Part shown: positions 25,942-34,240 of the stretch, one piece after another
Layout: the number at the start of each line of letters is the position of its first letter
Position numbering within the stretch: the first letter of the stretch is position 1
NCBI RefSeq assembly: GCF_012184385.1
Contig: NZ_VSRL01000015.1
Coordinates: forward strand, 1-64,000
Length of the DNA: 64,000 nt
Source of the DNA: Lentzea indica
GTDB lineage: Bacteria > Actinomycetota > Actinomycetes > Mycobacteriales > Pseudonocardiaceae
Direction of reading: 5' to 3'
The notes under the pieces: model-generated
Databases searched by the model: none
What the model was told of the DNA's origin: nothing
What the model saw: only the letters and a program-made list of their open reading frames with translations
Program-made: the position numbers and the translations under genes

Positions 25942-26724
25942 TCACATCAGCGCGGCGATCCGGCGAGCCACGTCCTCCGACCGTTCCAGCGGCAGCATGT
26001 GCCCGACCTTCGGATAGATCACGAACTCCGCGCCCGGCAACGCGTCCGCCAGCACCCGCGAGTGCCGCATCGGCGTGAGCACGTCCCACGAACCGGCCAT
26101 GACGACGGTGGGGATGTCCGCCAGCACCGCCAGCGCCTCCCGCCGCTGGTGCAGGGTCAGCTCCTCCCGGATCCCGACGAACGCCTCACCGGTGGTGGCT
26201 CCCGCCATCGCCGCCGCGGCCCGCACGTCGGCCCAGCGAGGCCGATGGCCGAACGTGACCCGCAGGCCAGGCGTGATCAAGCGGCCGAACCCGACTTTCG
26301 GCCGCTTGACCAGCCACTTCCCCGCGAGCCGCTCCACACGGCTCAACCGGGGCAGGTTCCCGCACGACGTGGCCACGAGAGCCACCCCCGTGACGCGCGA
26401 GAACAACTCGGGGCGCTGCTCGGCCAGCGCCATGATCGTCATGCCGCCCAGCGAGTGCCCGGCGAGCACGATCCGTCCGGTGGGGACGTGTTCCTCCAGC
26501 ACCGCCGCGAGGTCGTCGGCCAGTTCGGAGATCGTCGCGGTACCGCCGCCGGAAAGACCGTGGCCGCGCACGTCGTAGCGGACCACCCTGCCGGGCAACG
26601 AAGCGGCCACGCGGTCCCACGTCGTGAGGTCCATGGTCCAGCCGTGCAGCAGGACCGCCGTCACGCCGGAGGACGAAGACCCCGACGTGACGACGTTCAG
26701 CCGATCAAGAACGAGCGACGCCAT
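25942..26724 (-). CDS. Alpha/beta hydrolase coupled to the AurF-type oxygenase
   Basis: 260 residues: LLHGWTMDLTTW, YDVRGHGLSGG, nucleophile AGHSLGGM, acid near AGSWDVLTP, His in YPKVGHMLPLE. Its start codon lies 28 bases inside the upstream diiron oxygenase gene, a strong sign of co-translation and joint function. About 210 bases downstream, to the convergent TetR gene, hold no convincing gene. Substrate unknown. Confidence 0.92.
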   Translation of the reverse strand: MASLVLDRLNVVTSGSSSSGVTAVLLHGWTMDLTTWDRVAASLPGRVVRYDVRGHGLSGGGTATISELADDLAAVLEEHVPTGRIVLAGHSLGGMTIMALAEQRPELFSRVTGVALVATSCGNLPRLSRVERLAGKWLVKRPKVGFGRLITPGLRVTFGHRPRWADVRAAAAMAGATTGEAFVGIREELTLHQRREALAVLADIPTVVMAGSWDVLTPMRHSRVLADALPGAEFVIYPKVGHMLPLERSEDVARRIAALM

Positions 26725-27584
26725 GAGCGCATCCCCGGCTTTCCGACGAGTCCGGCCTCATCCAGGAACGACATGATCCGTTCCCCCGACCAGCGGATGG
26801 TCTCCTGGAACCGCGGGTTGGCCAGTGCCTGCCGGCGCGCCTCGCGCACGTCCAGGCCGACGGCGGCGTACACGGCGGGGTTGATGATCGTGCGCGTGAT
26901 CATCATCGACACGTACCCGACGAGCCACTTCTGGTAGGGCAGCTCGAAACCGCGCAACGAGGACATCCCGCGGAGCAGCTCCTCGCGGGCGAACCGCACG
27001 TGACGGGCTTCCTCCAGCACGTGGATGCGGTTCACCATCCGCACGATCGGCTGGATGGTCTCGTCGTTCATCGCCTCGCGCTGCAACCGGTCGAGGATCT
27101 CCTCGGCGACCAGGATCGAGCCGTACATGGCAGGCCCGTAGCCGATGGTCGGCAGCAGCTTGCCGAGGCGGTGCGTGTGCCTGGTCGGCCCGTACGGCGG
27201 GCAGCCGATGCGTTCGACCAGGCGCGCGAACATCGTCGAGTGGCGGCATTCGTCGGCCACCTCGGTCAGCGCGTACTGGGCGTGCCGCGAGGTCGGGTCG
27301 GTGTTGTAGACGACCTTCACCAGCATCTGCATGAGCAGCAGCTCGAACCACAGGCCCACCGACGCGATCGACGCCAGTTCGTGCTTGGAGAGCTCGATGC
27401 GCTGCTCGACCGTCAACGAGTCGTACAACGGGGTGCCGTAGAGCGAAATGCGCTGTTCAGGAATGTAGAAGAGACCGTCGACCAGAGGTGCGGACCAGTC
27501 GATGTCCACCTCGGGGTCGTAGAACTTCTCCGCGGACGACTTCAGCAGCCTCTCCGCTGTCTTCTCCCGATCGGCGACCCTCAT
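26697..27584 (-). CDS. AurF-like diiron oxygenase
   Basis: 295 residues of the AurF (p-aminobenzoate N-oxygenase)/ferritin-like family. Carboxylate and His ligands are visible in order: ELSKHELASIASVGLWFE, TEVADECRHSTMFARL (ExxxH-type), LVAEEILDRLQ, and HVLEEARHVRFAREEL (ExxRH). Relatives oxidise amines or hydrocarbons using a di-iron centre. The overlapping hydrolase gene and the divergent TetR gene suggest an inducible catabolic or tailoring step. Substrate unknown. Confidence 0.88.
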   Translation of the reverse strand: MRVADREKTAERLLKSSAEKFYDPEVDIDWSAPLVDGLFYIPEQRISLYGTPLYDSLTVEQRIELSKHELASIASVGLWFELLLMQMLVKVVYNTDPTSRHAQYALTEVADECRHSTMFARLVERIGCPPYGPTRHTHRLGKLLPTIGYGPAMYGSILVAEEILDRLQREAMNDETIQPIVRMVNRIHVLEEARHVRFAREELLRGMSSLRGFELPYQKWLVGYVSMMITRTIINPAVYAAVGLDVREARRQALANPRFQETIRWSGERIMSFLDEAGLVGKPGMRSWRRSFLIG

Positions 27585-27605
27585 CGGTTGCCCTCCCCGG
27601 TAAGT

Positions 27606-27636
27606 GTTACTTGAGGTAACGGTTACTTCTGGTAGC
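27606..27636. promoter_or_regulatory. Tandem inverted repeats, probable TetR operator
   Basis: GTTAC-TTGAG-GTAAC (27606-27620) is followed after one base by GTTAC-TTCTG-GTAGC (27622-27636), so the repeat unit is 16 bases. The site fills the 61-base gap between the divergent oxygenase and tetR genes and lies 10 bases before the tetR start. Two adjacent dyads suit cooperative binding of two TetR dimers repressing both genes. Confidence 0.7.
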
Positions 27637-27645
27637 GTGCGTCAC

Positions 27646-28329
27646 ATGGCACGCACTGTCAAGGGGCCGGACGCGCGACGCGAGCGCTGGAAGGGGCATC
27701 GCGAGCAGCGCAGGGCGGAGTTCGTGGAGTCCACGATCGCCGTCGTGGCCAAGAAGGGCCCCGACGTCGGCATGGAGGACGTGGCCGCGGAGGCCGGCGT
27801 CAGCAAACCCGTGCTGTACCGGCACTTCACCGACAAGTCCGACCTCTACCTCGCGGTGGGTCAGAGGGCCACCGAGCTGCTGATGGACCGGATGGGTCCC
27901 GCGCTCGCCGCCGACGGCCCGATCCGCGCCCGCATCGAACGGATCGTCGACGCGTACCTGTCGGTGATCGAGGAGAACCCGAACCTCTACCGGTTCGTGG
28001 TGAAAGGGTCCTTTGTGGACCGCCCGGTCGAGAAGGACGTCGTGGCGGAGGACAAGAACCTCATCGCCACCGCGCTGGCCAGGATCCTCGGCGACTACCT
28101 GCGCGCGTTCGACATGGACTCCGGCGGCGCCGAGCCGTGGGCGCACGCGCTCGTCGGCATGGTGCAGAACGCCGGCGACTGGTGGCTCGACCGCCAGACC
28201 ATGTCCCGCGAGAACCTGAGCGACTACCTCGCCACGATCATCTGGCACGCCATCGACGGGCTGCTGCGCTCGGCGGGCGTCCAGGCCGACCCGGCAAAGC
28301 CACTCACCCCACTCCGATTGGTGGATTGA
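27646..28329 (+). CDS. TetR family regulator divergent from the AurF/hydrolase pair
   Basis: 227 residues starting MARTVKGPDARRERW. The HTH core is GMEDVAAEAGVSKPVLYRHFTDKSDLY. ATG at 27646 is preferred over an in-frame upstream codon at 27604 because the latter would translate through the operator repeats. Probably autoregulates and represses the divergent oxygenase-hydrolase operon. The stop overlaps the start of the DUF4873 gene (TGATG). Confidence 0.93.
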   Translation: MARTVKGPDARRERWKGHREQRRAEFVESTIAVVAKKGPDVGMEDVAAEAGVSKPVLYRHFTDKSDLYLAVGQRATELLMDRMGPALAADGPIRARIERIVDAYLSVIEENPNLYRFVVKGSFVDRPVEKDVVAEDKNLIATALARILGDYLRAFDMDSGGAEPWAHALVGMVQNAGDWWLDRQTMSRENLSDYLATIIWHAIDGLLRSAGVQADPAKPLTPLRLVD

Positions 28330-28637
28330 TGAGCGAGCACGACGAAGACGGCTACACCGGCGAAGCCACCCTCGTTTTCGGATCCGACGAGGTGAACGTC
28401 GAGGTCGACCTGCGGGGCTACTTCCAGCCGATCGACGGCCGCTACCACTGGTACGGCCGCGTGAAGAAGAACGACGAGGTCACGAGCCGGGTCGAAGGAG
28501 GAGCGCGGACCGCGCTGCTTCACACCCCGACCGGCCAGGCGGAAGGCACGCTCACCGACCCCGACCCGTGGGGCCGCTACCGGGTCGGCGGCATCTCGAC
28601 CCCGCCGTACAAGATCGAAGAGCCAGCAGAGCACTGA
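28329..28637 (+). CDS. DUF4873 domain protein
   Basis: A 102-residue stand-alone DUF4873 domain: YTGEATLVFG, VDLRGYFQPIDGRYHWYGRV, GRYRVGGISTPPY. The domain is often found as a C-terminal extension of flavin-dependent monooxygenases. Translationally coupled to tetR through TGATG. The neighbouring oxygenase genes suggest a role in the same oxidation pathway, by inference only. Confidence 0.85.
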   Translation: MSEHDEDGYTGEATLVFGSDEVNVEVDLRGYFQPIDGRYHWYGRVKKNDEVTSRVEGGARTALLHTPTGQAEGTLTDPDPWGRYRVGGISTPPYKIEEPAEH

Positions 28638-28669
28638 AAAAGCCCCGGTCGACGAGACCGGGGCTTTTT
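28637..28669. terminator. Bidirectional intrinsic terminator
   Basis: A perfect 14-bp stem AAAAAGCCCCGGTC / GACCGGGGCTTTTT with loop GACGA, with an A-tract on one side and a T-tract on the other. It lies between the convergent DUF4873 and DUF3107 genes and can stop transcription both ways. Confidence 0.95.
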
Positions 28670-28680
28670 CGTCAAGTGCT

Positions 28681-28905
28681 TCAGGCGCCGAAGCCGACCT
28701 TGCGCGAGTCCTGCGGGCCGATCTCCACGTACGCGACGCGGCCAGCGGGCACGACGAACCGCGCACCCTTGGCGTCCACCAGCGACAGCACGCTGGACTT
28801 GCCGGACACCGCGTCCGCCACCAGTGCCTCAACCTCGGACGGGTTGAGCTCACTGGTCACGATGAGTTCCCGCGGACTGTCCGCGACGCCGATCCTGACC
28901 TCCAC
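28681..28905 (-). CDS. DUF3107 protein (Rv3208A/TB9.4-like)
   Basis: A 74-residue protein, MEVRIGVADSPRELIV..., ending YVEIGPQDSRKVGFGA. GTG at 28905 is chosen because GGAGG sits five bases before it and family members start M-E-V-x-I-G; a TTG further up would add six residues. Small actinobacterial family of unknown function, next to the Rv3208-type region here as in M. tuberculosis. Confidence 0.9.
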   Translation of the reverse strand: MEVRIGVADSPRELIVTSELNPSEVEALVADAVSGKSSVLSLVDAKGARFVVPAGRVAYVEIGPQDSRKVGFGA

Positions 28906-28948
28906 GCTGACCTCCGTGCTCAAGAGAAAAATCTACGGCCGAGCCTAC

Positions 28949-29590
28949 CTAGCCGAGACCGAGCTGCGTCATGCGCCGCGCGTGACTCTGCTGGAGCCGG
29001 CGGAACAGCTGGCCGATGCCCGCGAGGTCGCCTGAGCCCCGCACGATCAGCTCGGCGAGCCCGTCCCGCTCCGCCACCACGTACTGGGCCTGCGTCAACG
29101 CCTCGCCGAGCAGCCGGCGGCCCCACAGCGCGAGCCGGTCGCGCACCCGCGGATCCGTCTCGACGGCGGCCAGGACTTCGCGCTCAGCGAACGCCGAATG
29201 ACCCGTGTCGGCGAGCACGGCGAGCACCAGTTCCTTGGTCGGCGCGTCCAGCCACTCGGCGATCTCGCGATAGAAGTCGGCGGCCAGGCCGTCGCCCACG
29301 TAGGCCTTCACGAGCGACTCGAGCCACGACTTCGGGCTGGTCGACTCGTGGAACGCGTCGAAGCCCTTCACGAACGGCGCCATCGCGTCCTCGACGGCGA
29401 TCCCCTCGGCGGCCAGGTGGTTCTGCAGCAGCGTGAAGTGACCGATCTCCGCGGCGGCCATCTGCGCCAACGCCGCGCGTCCCGCCAATGTCGGCGCCGT
29501 GCGCGAGTCCTCCGTCATCCGGTCGAAGGCCGAGAGCTCGCCATATGCGAGCGCTCCGAGAAGATCAACAACACCCTCCGCAACACCCAT
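28949..29590 (-). CDS. Ferritin-like fold protein (Rv3210c-like)
   Basis: 213 residues, all-helical, starting [25 protein letters not shown]. Possible metal-ligand carboxylate/His patterns: [26 protein letters not shown] (ExxH), [10 protein letters not shown]. It resembles the ferritin-like family related to MiaE-type tRNA hydroxylases. Function unproven. ATG at 29590 has a poor ribosome-binding site, and an upstream in-frame start (to 29686) is possible. Gene order with the RhlE helicase is conserved in M. tuberculosis. Confidence 0.8.
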   Translation of the reverse strand: MGVAEGVVDLLGALAYGELSAFDRMTEDSRTAPTLAGRAALAQMAAAEIGHFTLLQNHLAAEGIAVEDAMAPFVKGFDAFHESTSPKSWLESLVKAYVGDGLAADFYREIAEWLDAPTKELVLAVLADTGHSAFAEREVLAAVETDPRVRDRLALWGRRLLGEALTQAQYVVAERDGLAELIVRGSGDLAGIGQLFRRLQQSHARRMTQLGLG

Positions 29591-29663
29591 GAGAAGCAAG
29601 CCTAGTGCGGCGGACCCGAGACTCACCTGCCGGTCGACGCGTTCAGACGGGCGAATCGTGGTG

Positions 29664-29704
29664 CCGCCCCCACGCATATCGGGCATATGGGGGCGTGGGG
29701 GCGG
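29664..29704. repeat. Nested inverted repeat in the ferritin-like/helicase divergent region
   Basis: Outer arms CCGCCCCCACGC (29664-29675) and GCGTGGGGGCGG (29693-29704) are perfectly complementary. Inside them CATAT-CGGGC-ATATG (29675-29689) forms a second dyad. The 332-base gap between the divergent genes (29591-29922) holds this element and a promoter-like pair; I see no gene in it. Confidence 0.6.
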
Positions 29705-29767
29705 TGCCGCGAGGCGTCCTGCTGAACGCCGCGAGCGGCTGGCGAGGGTCGGGTTTGCCGCACTAGG

Positions 29768-29795
29768 TGGTCAACGGGGTCTCGCCAGGTAGAAT
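29768..29795 (+). promoter_or_regulatory. Sigma-A-like promoter for the DEAD-box helicase
   Basis: TGGTCA (29768-29773), a 16-base spacer and TAGAAT (29790-29795) form a plausible -35/-10 pair. Transcription from it would give a leader of about 120-145 bases before the helicase start. Long leaders are often used for post-transcriptional control of RNA helicase genes. Confidence 0.4.
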
Positions 29796-29922
29796 GGGTC
29801 TGGACGCCCGGCGTGACGAGTGTGACGACCACGCTGCGCGGCGCATGAAATGGTGCGCGTACACCTTTCCCGCAGCTGCTCATCGAGCGCGGTCGAGAGG
29901 CCCGGCCAGGGCTCGTACGCGC

Positions 29923-31551
29923 TTGGTACGAGAGAGGCTGATCACCCTGACCGCTGAAGTAGAAGCACATCTGGACCCGGTCCTCCTGGAACACAGCGAG
30001 GCCGGTGTCCCCGCAGAAGACACATCGCACCCGCTGCTGGCCGACGCCCCGGTTGCCAACGATTCCCCCACATTCGCCGAGCTCGGAGTGCGTGACGAGA
30101 TCGTCAAGGCACTCAGCGAAGCCGGCATCGAACGCACGTTCGCCATCCAGGAGCTGACGCTCCCCATCGCTCTCGCCGGTGACGACGTCATCGGCCAGGC
30201 GCGCACCGGCACCGGCAAGACCCTCGGGTTCGGCGTGCCGCTGCTGCACCGCCTCGACACGCCCGGCGACGGCACCCCGCAGGCCCTTGTGGTCGTCCCC
30301 ACCCGTGAGCTGTGTCTCCAGGTCACGCACGACCTCACCGACGCGTCGAAGCACCTGGGCGTGAAGGTCACCGCCATCTACGGCGGCCGCCCCTACGAGC
30401 AGCAGATCGCCGCGTTGCGCAAGGGCGTCGACGTCGTGATCGGCACGCCCGGCCGCCTGCTGGACCTGGCCGAACAGCGCCACCTGGTGCTCGGCAAGGT
30501 CAAGATGCTGGTGCTGGACGAGGCTGACGAGATGCTCGACCTGGGCTTCCTGCCCGACATCGAGCGCATCCTCACCATGGTCCCCGACGAGCGTCAGACC
30601 ATGCTGTTCTCGGCGACGATGCCGGGCCCGATCATCACGCTGGCCCGCACGTTCCTGACGCAGCCGACGCACATCCGCGCCGAGGAGAACGACGCGGGCC
30701 AGACGCACGAGCGCACCTCGCAGTTCGTCTACCGGGCGCACTCGATGGACAAGCCGGAGATGCTGGCCCGCGTGCTGCAGGCCCGCGACCGCGGCCTGTC
30801 GATGATCTTCGCCAGGACCAAGCGGACCGCGCAGAAGGTCGCTGACGACCTGACCGAGCGCGGGTTCGCCGCGGCCGCCGTGCACGGCGACCTGGGCCAG
30901 GGCGCGCGCGAGAAGGCGCTGCGGGCTTTCCGCAGCGGCAAGGTCGACGTGCTGGTGGCCACGGACGTCGCGGCGCGCGGCATCGACATCGACGATGTGA
31001 CGCACGTCATCAACTACCAGTGCCCCGAGGACGAGAAGACCTACGTGCACCGCATCGGCCGCACGGGCCGTGCCGGGCGCACGGGCGTCGCCGTCACGTT
31101 CGTCGACTGGGACGAGACGGCGCGCTGGCAGTCGGTCAACGAGTTGCTCGGCCTCGGCCAGCCGATGCCGGTGGAGACGTACTCCACGTCGGACCACCTC
31201 TTCGCCGACCTGGGCATTCCGTCCGGTTCCACGGGCCGGTTGCCGATGAGCCACCGCACCCGCGCCGGCCTGGACGCCGAGGAGGAGGAGAACCTCGACA
31301 GCGGCAAGCGCAAGCGCCGTCGTCGTACCGGCTCCACTCGTGCCGACGGTGAGCAGGCTCCCGAGGTGAGCGAGGCGACCAGGCCGAAGCGCAGCCGTTC
31401 GCGCACGCGCAGCCGTTCCGGTGTGCCAGTCGAGGGCGAGCAGGCGGAGACGTCGGCGCCGGAAGCGACCGACAAGTCCGCGTCCGACAAGCCCCGCAGG
31501 CGTCGGCGTCGCCGAAGCTCTGCCGAACAGGCCGCTCCTTCGGCAGACTGA
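29923..31551 (+). CDS. DEAD-box ATP-dependent RNA helicase (RhlE type)
   Basis: About 542 residues. Helicase motifs: FAELGVRDEIVKALSEAGI with Q-motif, ARTGTGKT (Walker A), PTRELCLQ, VLDEADEMLD (DEAD), LFSATMP (SAT), HRIGRTGRAGR (motif VI). The C-terminal tail of about 100 residues is rich in Arg/Lys/Ser and probably binds RNA. The start is uncertain: TTG at 29923 is used here, but CTG at 29947, nine bases after AGAGAGG, would give the better-looking N-terminus (LTAEVEAHLD). Orthologue of Rv3211 by context. Confidence 0.93.
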   Translation: MVRERLITLTAEVEAHLDPVLLEHSEAGVPAEDTSHPLLADAPVANDSPTFAELGVRDEIVKALSEAGIERTFAIQELTLPIALAGDDVIGQARTGTGKTLGFGVPLLHRLDTPGDGTPQALVVVPTRELCLQVTHDLTDASKHLGVKVTAIYGGRPYEQQIAALRKGVDVVIGTPGRLLDLAEQRHLVLGKVKMLVLDEADEMLDLGFLPDIERILTMVPDERQTMLFSATMPGPIITLARTFLTQPTHIRAEENDAGQTHERTSQFVYRAHSMDKPEMLARVLQARDRGLSMIFARTKRTAQKVADDLTERGFAAAAVHGDLGQGAREKALRAFRSGKVDVLVATDVAARGIDIDDVTHVINYQCPEDEKTYVHRIGRTGRAGRTGVAVTFVDWDETARWQSVNELLGLGQPMPVETYSTSDHLFADLGIPSGSTGRLPMSHRTRAGLDAEEEENLDSGKRKRRRRTGSTRADGEQAPEVSEATRPKRSRSRTRSRSGVPVEGEQAETSAPEATDKSASDKPRRRRRRRSSAEQAAPSAD

Positions 31552-31556
31552 TCACC

Positions 31557-32888
31557 ATGTCGTCCACCGGTTCCGACGTCACCGACATCGAGGACGTCCT
31601 CGACGAGCCAGCGCGCGAGCCTGAGCCCGTCGAGGAACGTCCGCCCGCCCGGTCCTGGCGCACCCGCGCCGACTTCATCGCGGTCGCGCTGATCGCTGTG
31701 GTCTCGGTCGTGGCAGCCGTGCTGACCTGGGCGTTCAGCGATGCTCGTGCCACGACGTCGGTCACCGGGCCGTCGTCGTGGGACCCGCTGCCCGAGGTCG
31801 CCGCGCTGCCCCCGTCGCTCGCCGAGGTGTGGCGTGCGAAGAGCGGCGCGACGCTGTCGCCCGTGGTCGTGCAGACCGCGGTGAAGGAGACGGGCGAGGA
31901 GAAGCCGTCGACGGCGGTCACCGGCGACGGCGGTGAGGTCAACGGGCGCGACCCGCTGACCGGTGACGTGCGGTGGACGTACAAGCGCGACCTGCCGCTG
32001 TGCGTGGTGAGCACGGGCTGGGGCCGTGCCATGGCCCTGTACTCGAAGGGCACGAACTGCTCCGAGCTCACCTCGCTCGACGGCGTCACCGGCGAGCGGC
32101 GGGCACAGCGCAACGGCGACGCGGAACCGGGCACGGCGCTGCTCAACGAGGGCTCGCACCTGATCACGACCGGGTCGAAGTACATGGAGGTCTACCGGCG
32201 CGACGACCTGGTGAAGTCGCTGGAGTACGGCAGCCTGCGCGCGATCGTGAACCCGAACAAGCAACCGCGGGTCGGCTGCGCGTACGGCTCGGTGGCGGTG
32301 ACGTCCGGCAAGTTCGCGATGATCGAGCGCTGCCCCGACGACCCCAGCGACCGGATCTCGGTGATCAAGCCGAACCCCGACAAGTCCGACGAGCCGAAGG
32401 TGATCTCGAGCGTCCTGACCGGCGCCAAGAACGCGCAGGTCGTGGCCGTCACGGAGAAGCTCGTCGCGGTGGCGGTGCCGAACCCGAGCCGCATCGTCGT
32501 GTTCGACGCGGAAAGCGGCACGCAGGTCAGCGAGGCGCCGATCGACGTGCCGGCCGCGGACTTCGTCGATCCGCCGGGGCACGTGTCGCGCGCGTTCGCG
32601 ACGAAGACGAACGTCTTCTGGTTCTCCGGTTCCAAGACGATCGCACTGGCGCACGACACGCTCGCTCCACTGTGGACTGCCGAAGGCACGCTGGGTGCCG
32701 GCACGACGCTCGCGGGCCGCGCGATCATCCCGGTGAAGGACGGCCTGCGGGTGTACGAGCAGGCAACCGGTGAGCTCGTGGGCACGATCCGCGTGAACCG
32801 CGACGGCCACACGGGCCCTGTGCAACTCGCCACAGCCGGTCCCGTCGTGCTCGAGCAGCGTGGCGAAACCCTGGTCGCACTGCGATAG
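31557..32888 (+). CDS. Membrane-anchored beta-propeller-like protein (Rv3212-like)
   Basis: 443 residues. Acidic cytoplasmic N-terminus, one membrane helix at about 40-60 (FIAVALIAVVSVVAAVLTW), then an extracytoplasmic domain with repeated short beta motifs of PQQ/YVTN-propeller character (VNGRDPLTGDVRWTYKRD; SLDGVTGERRA; VFDAESGTQV). It follows the helicase by five bases and is probably co-transcribed. No catalytic residues are evident and its function is unknown. Confidence 0.85.
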   Translation: MSSTGSDVTDIEDVLDEPAREPEPVEERPPARSWRTRADFIAVALIAVVSVVAAVLTWAFSDARATTSVTGPSSWDPLPEVAALPPSLAEVWRAKSGATLSPVVVQTAVKETGEEKPSTAVTGDGGEVNGRDPLTGDVRWTYKRDLPLCVVSTGWGRAMALYSKGTNCSELTSLDGVTGERRAQRNGDAEPGTALLNEGSHLITTGSKYMEVYRRDDLVKSLEYGSLRAIVNPNKQPRVGCAYGSVAVTSGKFAMIERCPDDPSDRISVIKPNPDKSDEPKVISSVLTGAKNAQVVAVTEKLVAVAVPNPSRIVVFDAESGTQVSEAPIDVPAADFVDPPGHVSRAFATKTNVFWFSGSKTIALAHDTLAPLWTAEGTLGAGTTLAGRAIIPVKDGLRVYEQATGELVGTIRVNRDGHTGPVQLATAGPVVLEQRGETLVALR

Positions 32889-32895
32889 TTCCCTC

Positions 32896-33773
32896 GTGTA
32901 CTCGCAGATCAGCCCGCACCGGGCGCAACGTGTCGACCTGCCGGGCCGCTACGGCACGATCGCGGCGCTGCGCGCGCCCGCTGTGGGCGATGACGCGTTG
33001 CGCACGACGGCGCTGCTCGTGCCGGGCTACACGGGTTCCAAAGAGGACTTCGCGCCCATGATCGACCCGATCGCGGACGCGGGTTTCGAGGTCGTCGCGA
33101 TCGACCTGCCTGGTCAGCAGGACTCGCAGGGCCCTGACGACGAGGCGCTCTACCGTCCGGGCCCGCTGGGGTCGGTGATCGCCGAGCTGATCGAGAAGAT
33201 CGCCGCGGACGGCAGGAAGGTCCTGCTGCTCGGCCATTCCTACGGCGGCCTGGTGTCACGGGCCGCGGTGTTCGCCGGTGCCCCGATCGTGGGACTCACG
33301 CTGATGTCGTCGGGCCCGTCCGAGCTGCCCGCCGGCGAGCGCCGCTCGGTGCTGGAGGTCGGCGAGCACGTGCTGGCCGAGCAGGGCGTCGAGGGCTCCC
33401 AGAAGCTGAACGAGCTGCGGTCCTCACAGAACCCGGCGTGGGTGGCGCTTCCGCAGGAGCTGAAAGACTTCTACCGCACCAGGTTCCTCAAGTCACCGGC
33501 CGCGGCGTTGCTCGGCATGGGCAACGGCCTGCGCTACGAACCGGACCAGGTCGCCAACTGGGCCGCGCGTTGCGCTCGTCGGGCACGCCGTGCCTGGTGG
33601 TGTGCGGCGACGCGGACGACGCGTGGAGCCCGGCCGCCCAGCGCGACATGGCTGAGCGGCTGGACGCCGACTTCGCCCTGCTGCCCGGCGTGATGCACTC
33701 GCCGAACACCGAGGCGCCGCACGAGCTCATCGCCACGCTGCTGCCGACGTGGCGGGCCTGGCTGACGTCGTAA
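32896..33773 (+). pseudogene. Alpha/beta hydrolase (LipV-like), interrupted by a one-base deletion
   Basis: Starts GTG 32896 seven bases after the propeller gene. The first frame gives VPGYTGSKEDF and nucleophile LLGHSYGGLV up to about 33565. The C-terminal part with CLVVCGDADDAW (acid) and GVMHSPNTEAP (His) is in another frame ending at 33773. Restoring one G near 33565 (GCGCG to GCGGCG) joins them into 292 residues with a full triad. Length modulo three agrees with a single deletion. Likely a sequencing error; M. tuberculosis has lipV (Rv3203) in the same neighbourhood. Confidence 0.8.
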
Positions 33774-33799
33774 AACCGAGCCAGCCAGGCCGTTTCACA

Positions 33800-34240
33800 T
33801 CACCACAGGTTGATGCGGATCTCCCGCTCGTCCCTGGCGGCGTTGCCGTTCTGGTAGGTCCGCAGCTCGCTCTTCGCGAACGCGGGGGCGATGGCGTCGA
33901 ACGGGCGGTCGTTGGCCGTCACGATCACCGTGGTGGTCTCGAACCCGCCGGTGCAATTGAGGTTGTCCTTGTACGCGCTGCCGACGGCCACACCACCGAT
34001 CTTGGCCTGGCTGACGGTCACGTTGAGGTAGCCCTGCTGGCCGGCCGGGCACGCGTAGGTCATCTGGACCTCGATCGCGGCACCCCAGGCCTTCAGCTTC
34101 GCGGGCGACTCCGCTCTGATGGCACCAGCGGACGGCGACTGCGCACTCACCTCCGCCATGACCGGCGCGATGGACGCGAGGATCGCGCCGCCCGCGACGG
34201 CGACGACCGCCAGCGTCTTGCCCCCGGAAAACTTCTTCAT
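33800..34240 (-). CDS. Small secreted protein of unknown function
   Basis: 146 residues with a clear Sec signal peptide (MKKFSGGKTLAVVAVAGGAI, cleavage probably after PVMA). The mature part of about 115 residues is beta-rich, with two Cys (YACPAG; LNCTGG) that could form a disulfide, and ends INLW. The start overlaps the stop of the upstream Wzy-C gene (ATGA), so the two are co-translated. I do not recognise a family. An exported partner or substrate of the ligase is one possibility. Confidence 0.75.
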   Translation of the reverse strand: MKKFSGGKTLAVVAVAGGAILASIAPVMAEVSAQSPSAGAIRAESPAKLKAWGAAIEVQMTYACPAGQQGYLNVTVSQAKIGGVAVGSAYKDNLNCTGGFETTTVIVTANDRPFDAIAPAFAKSELRTYQNGNAARDEREIRINLW

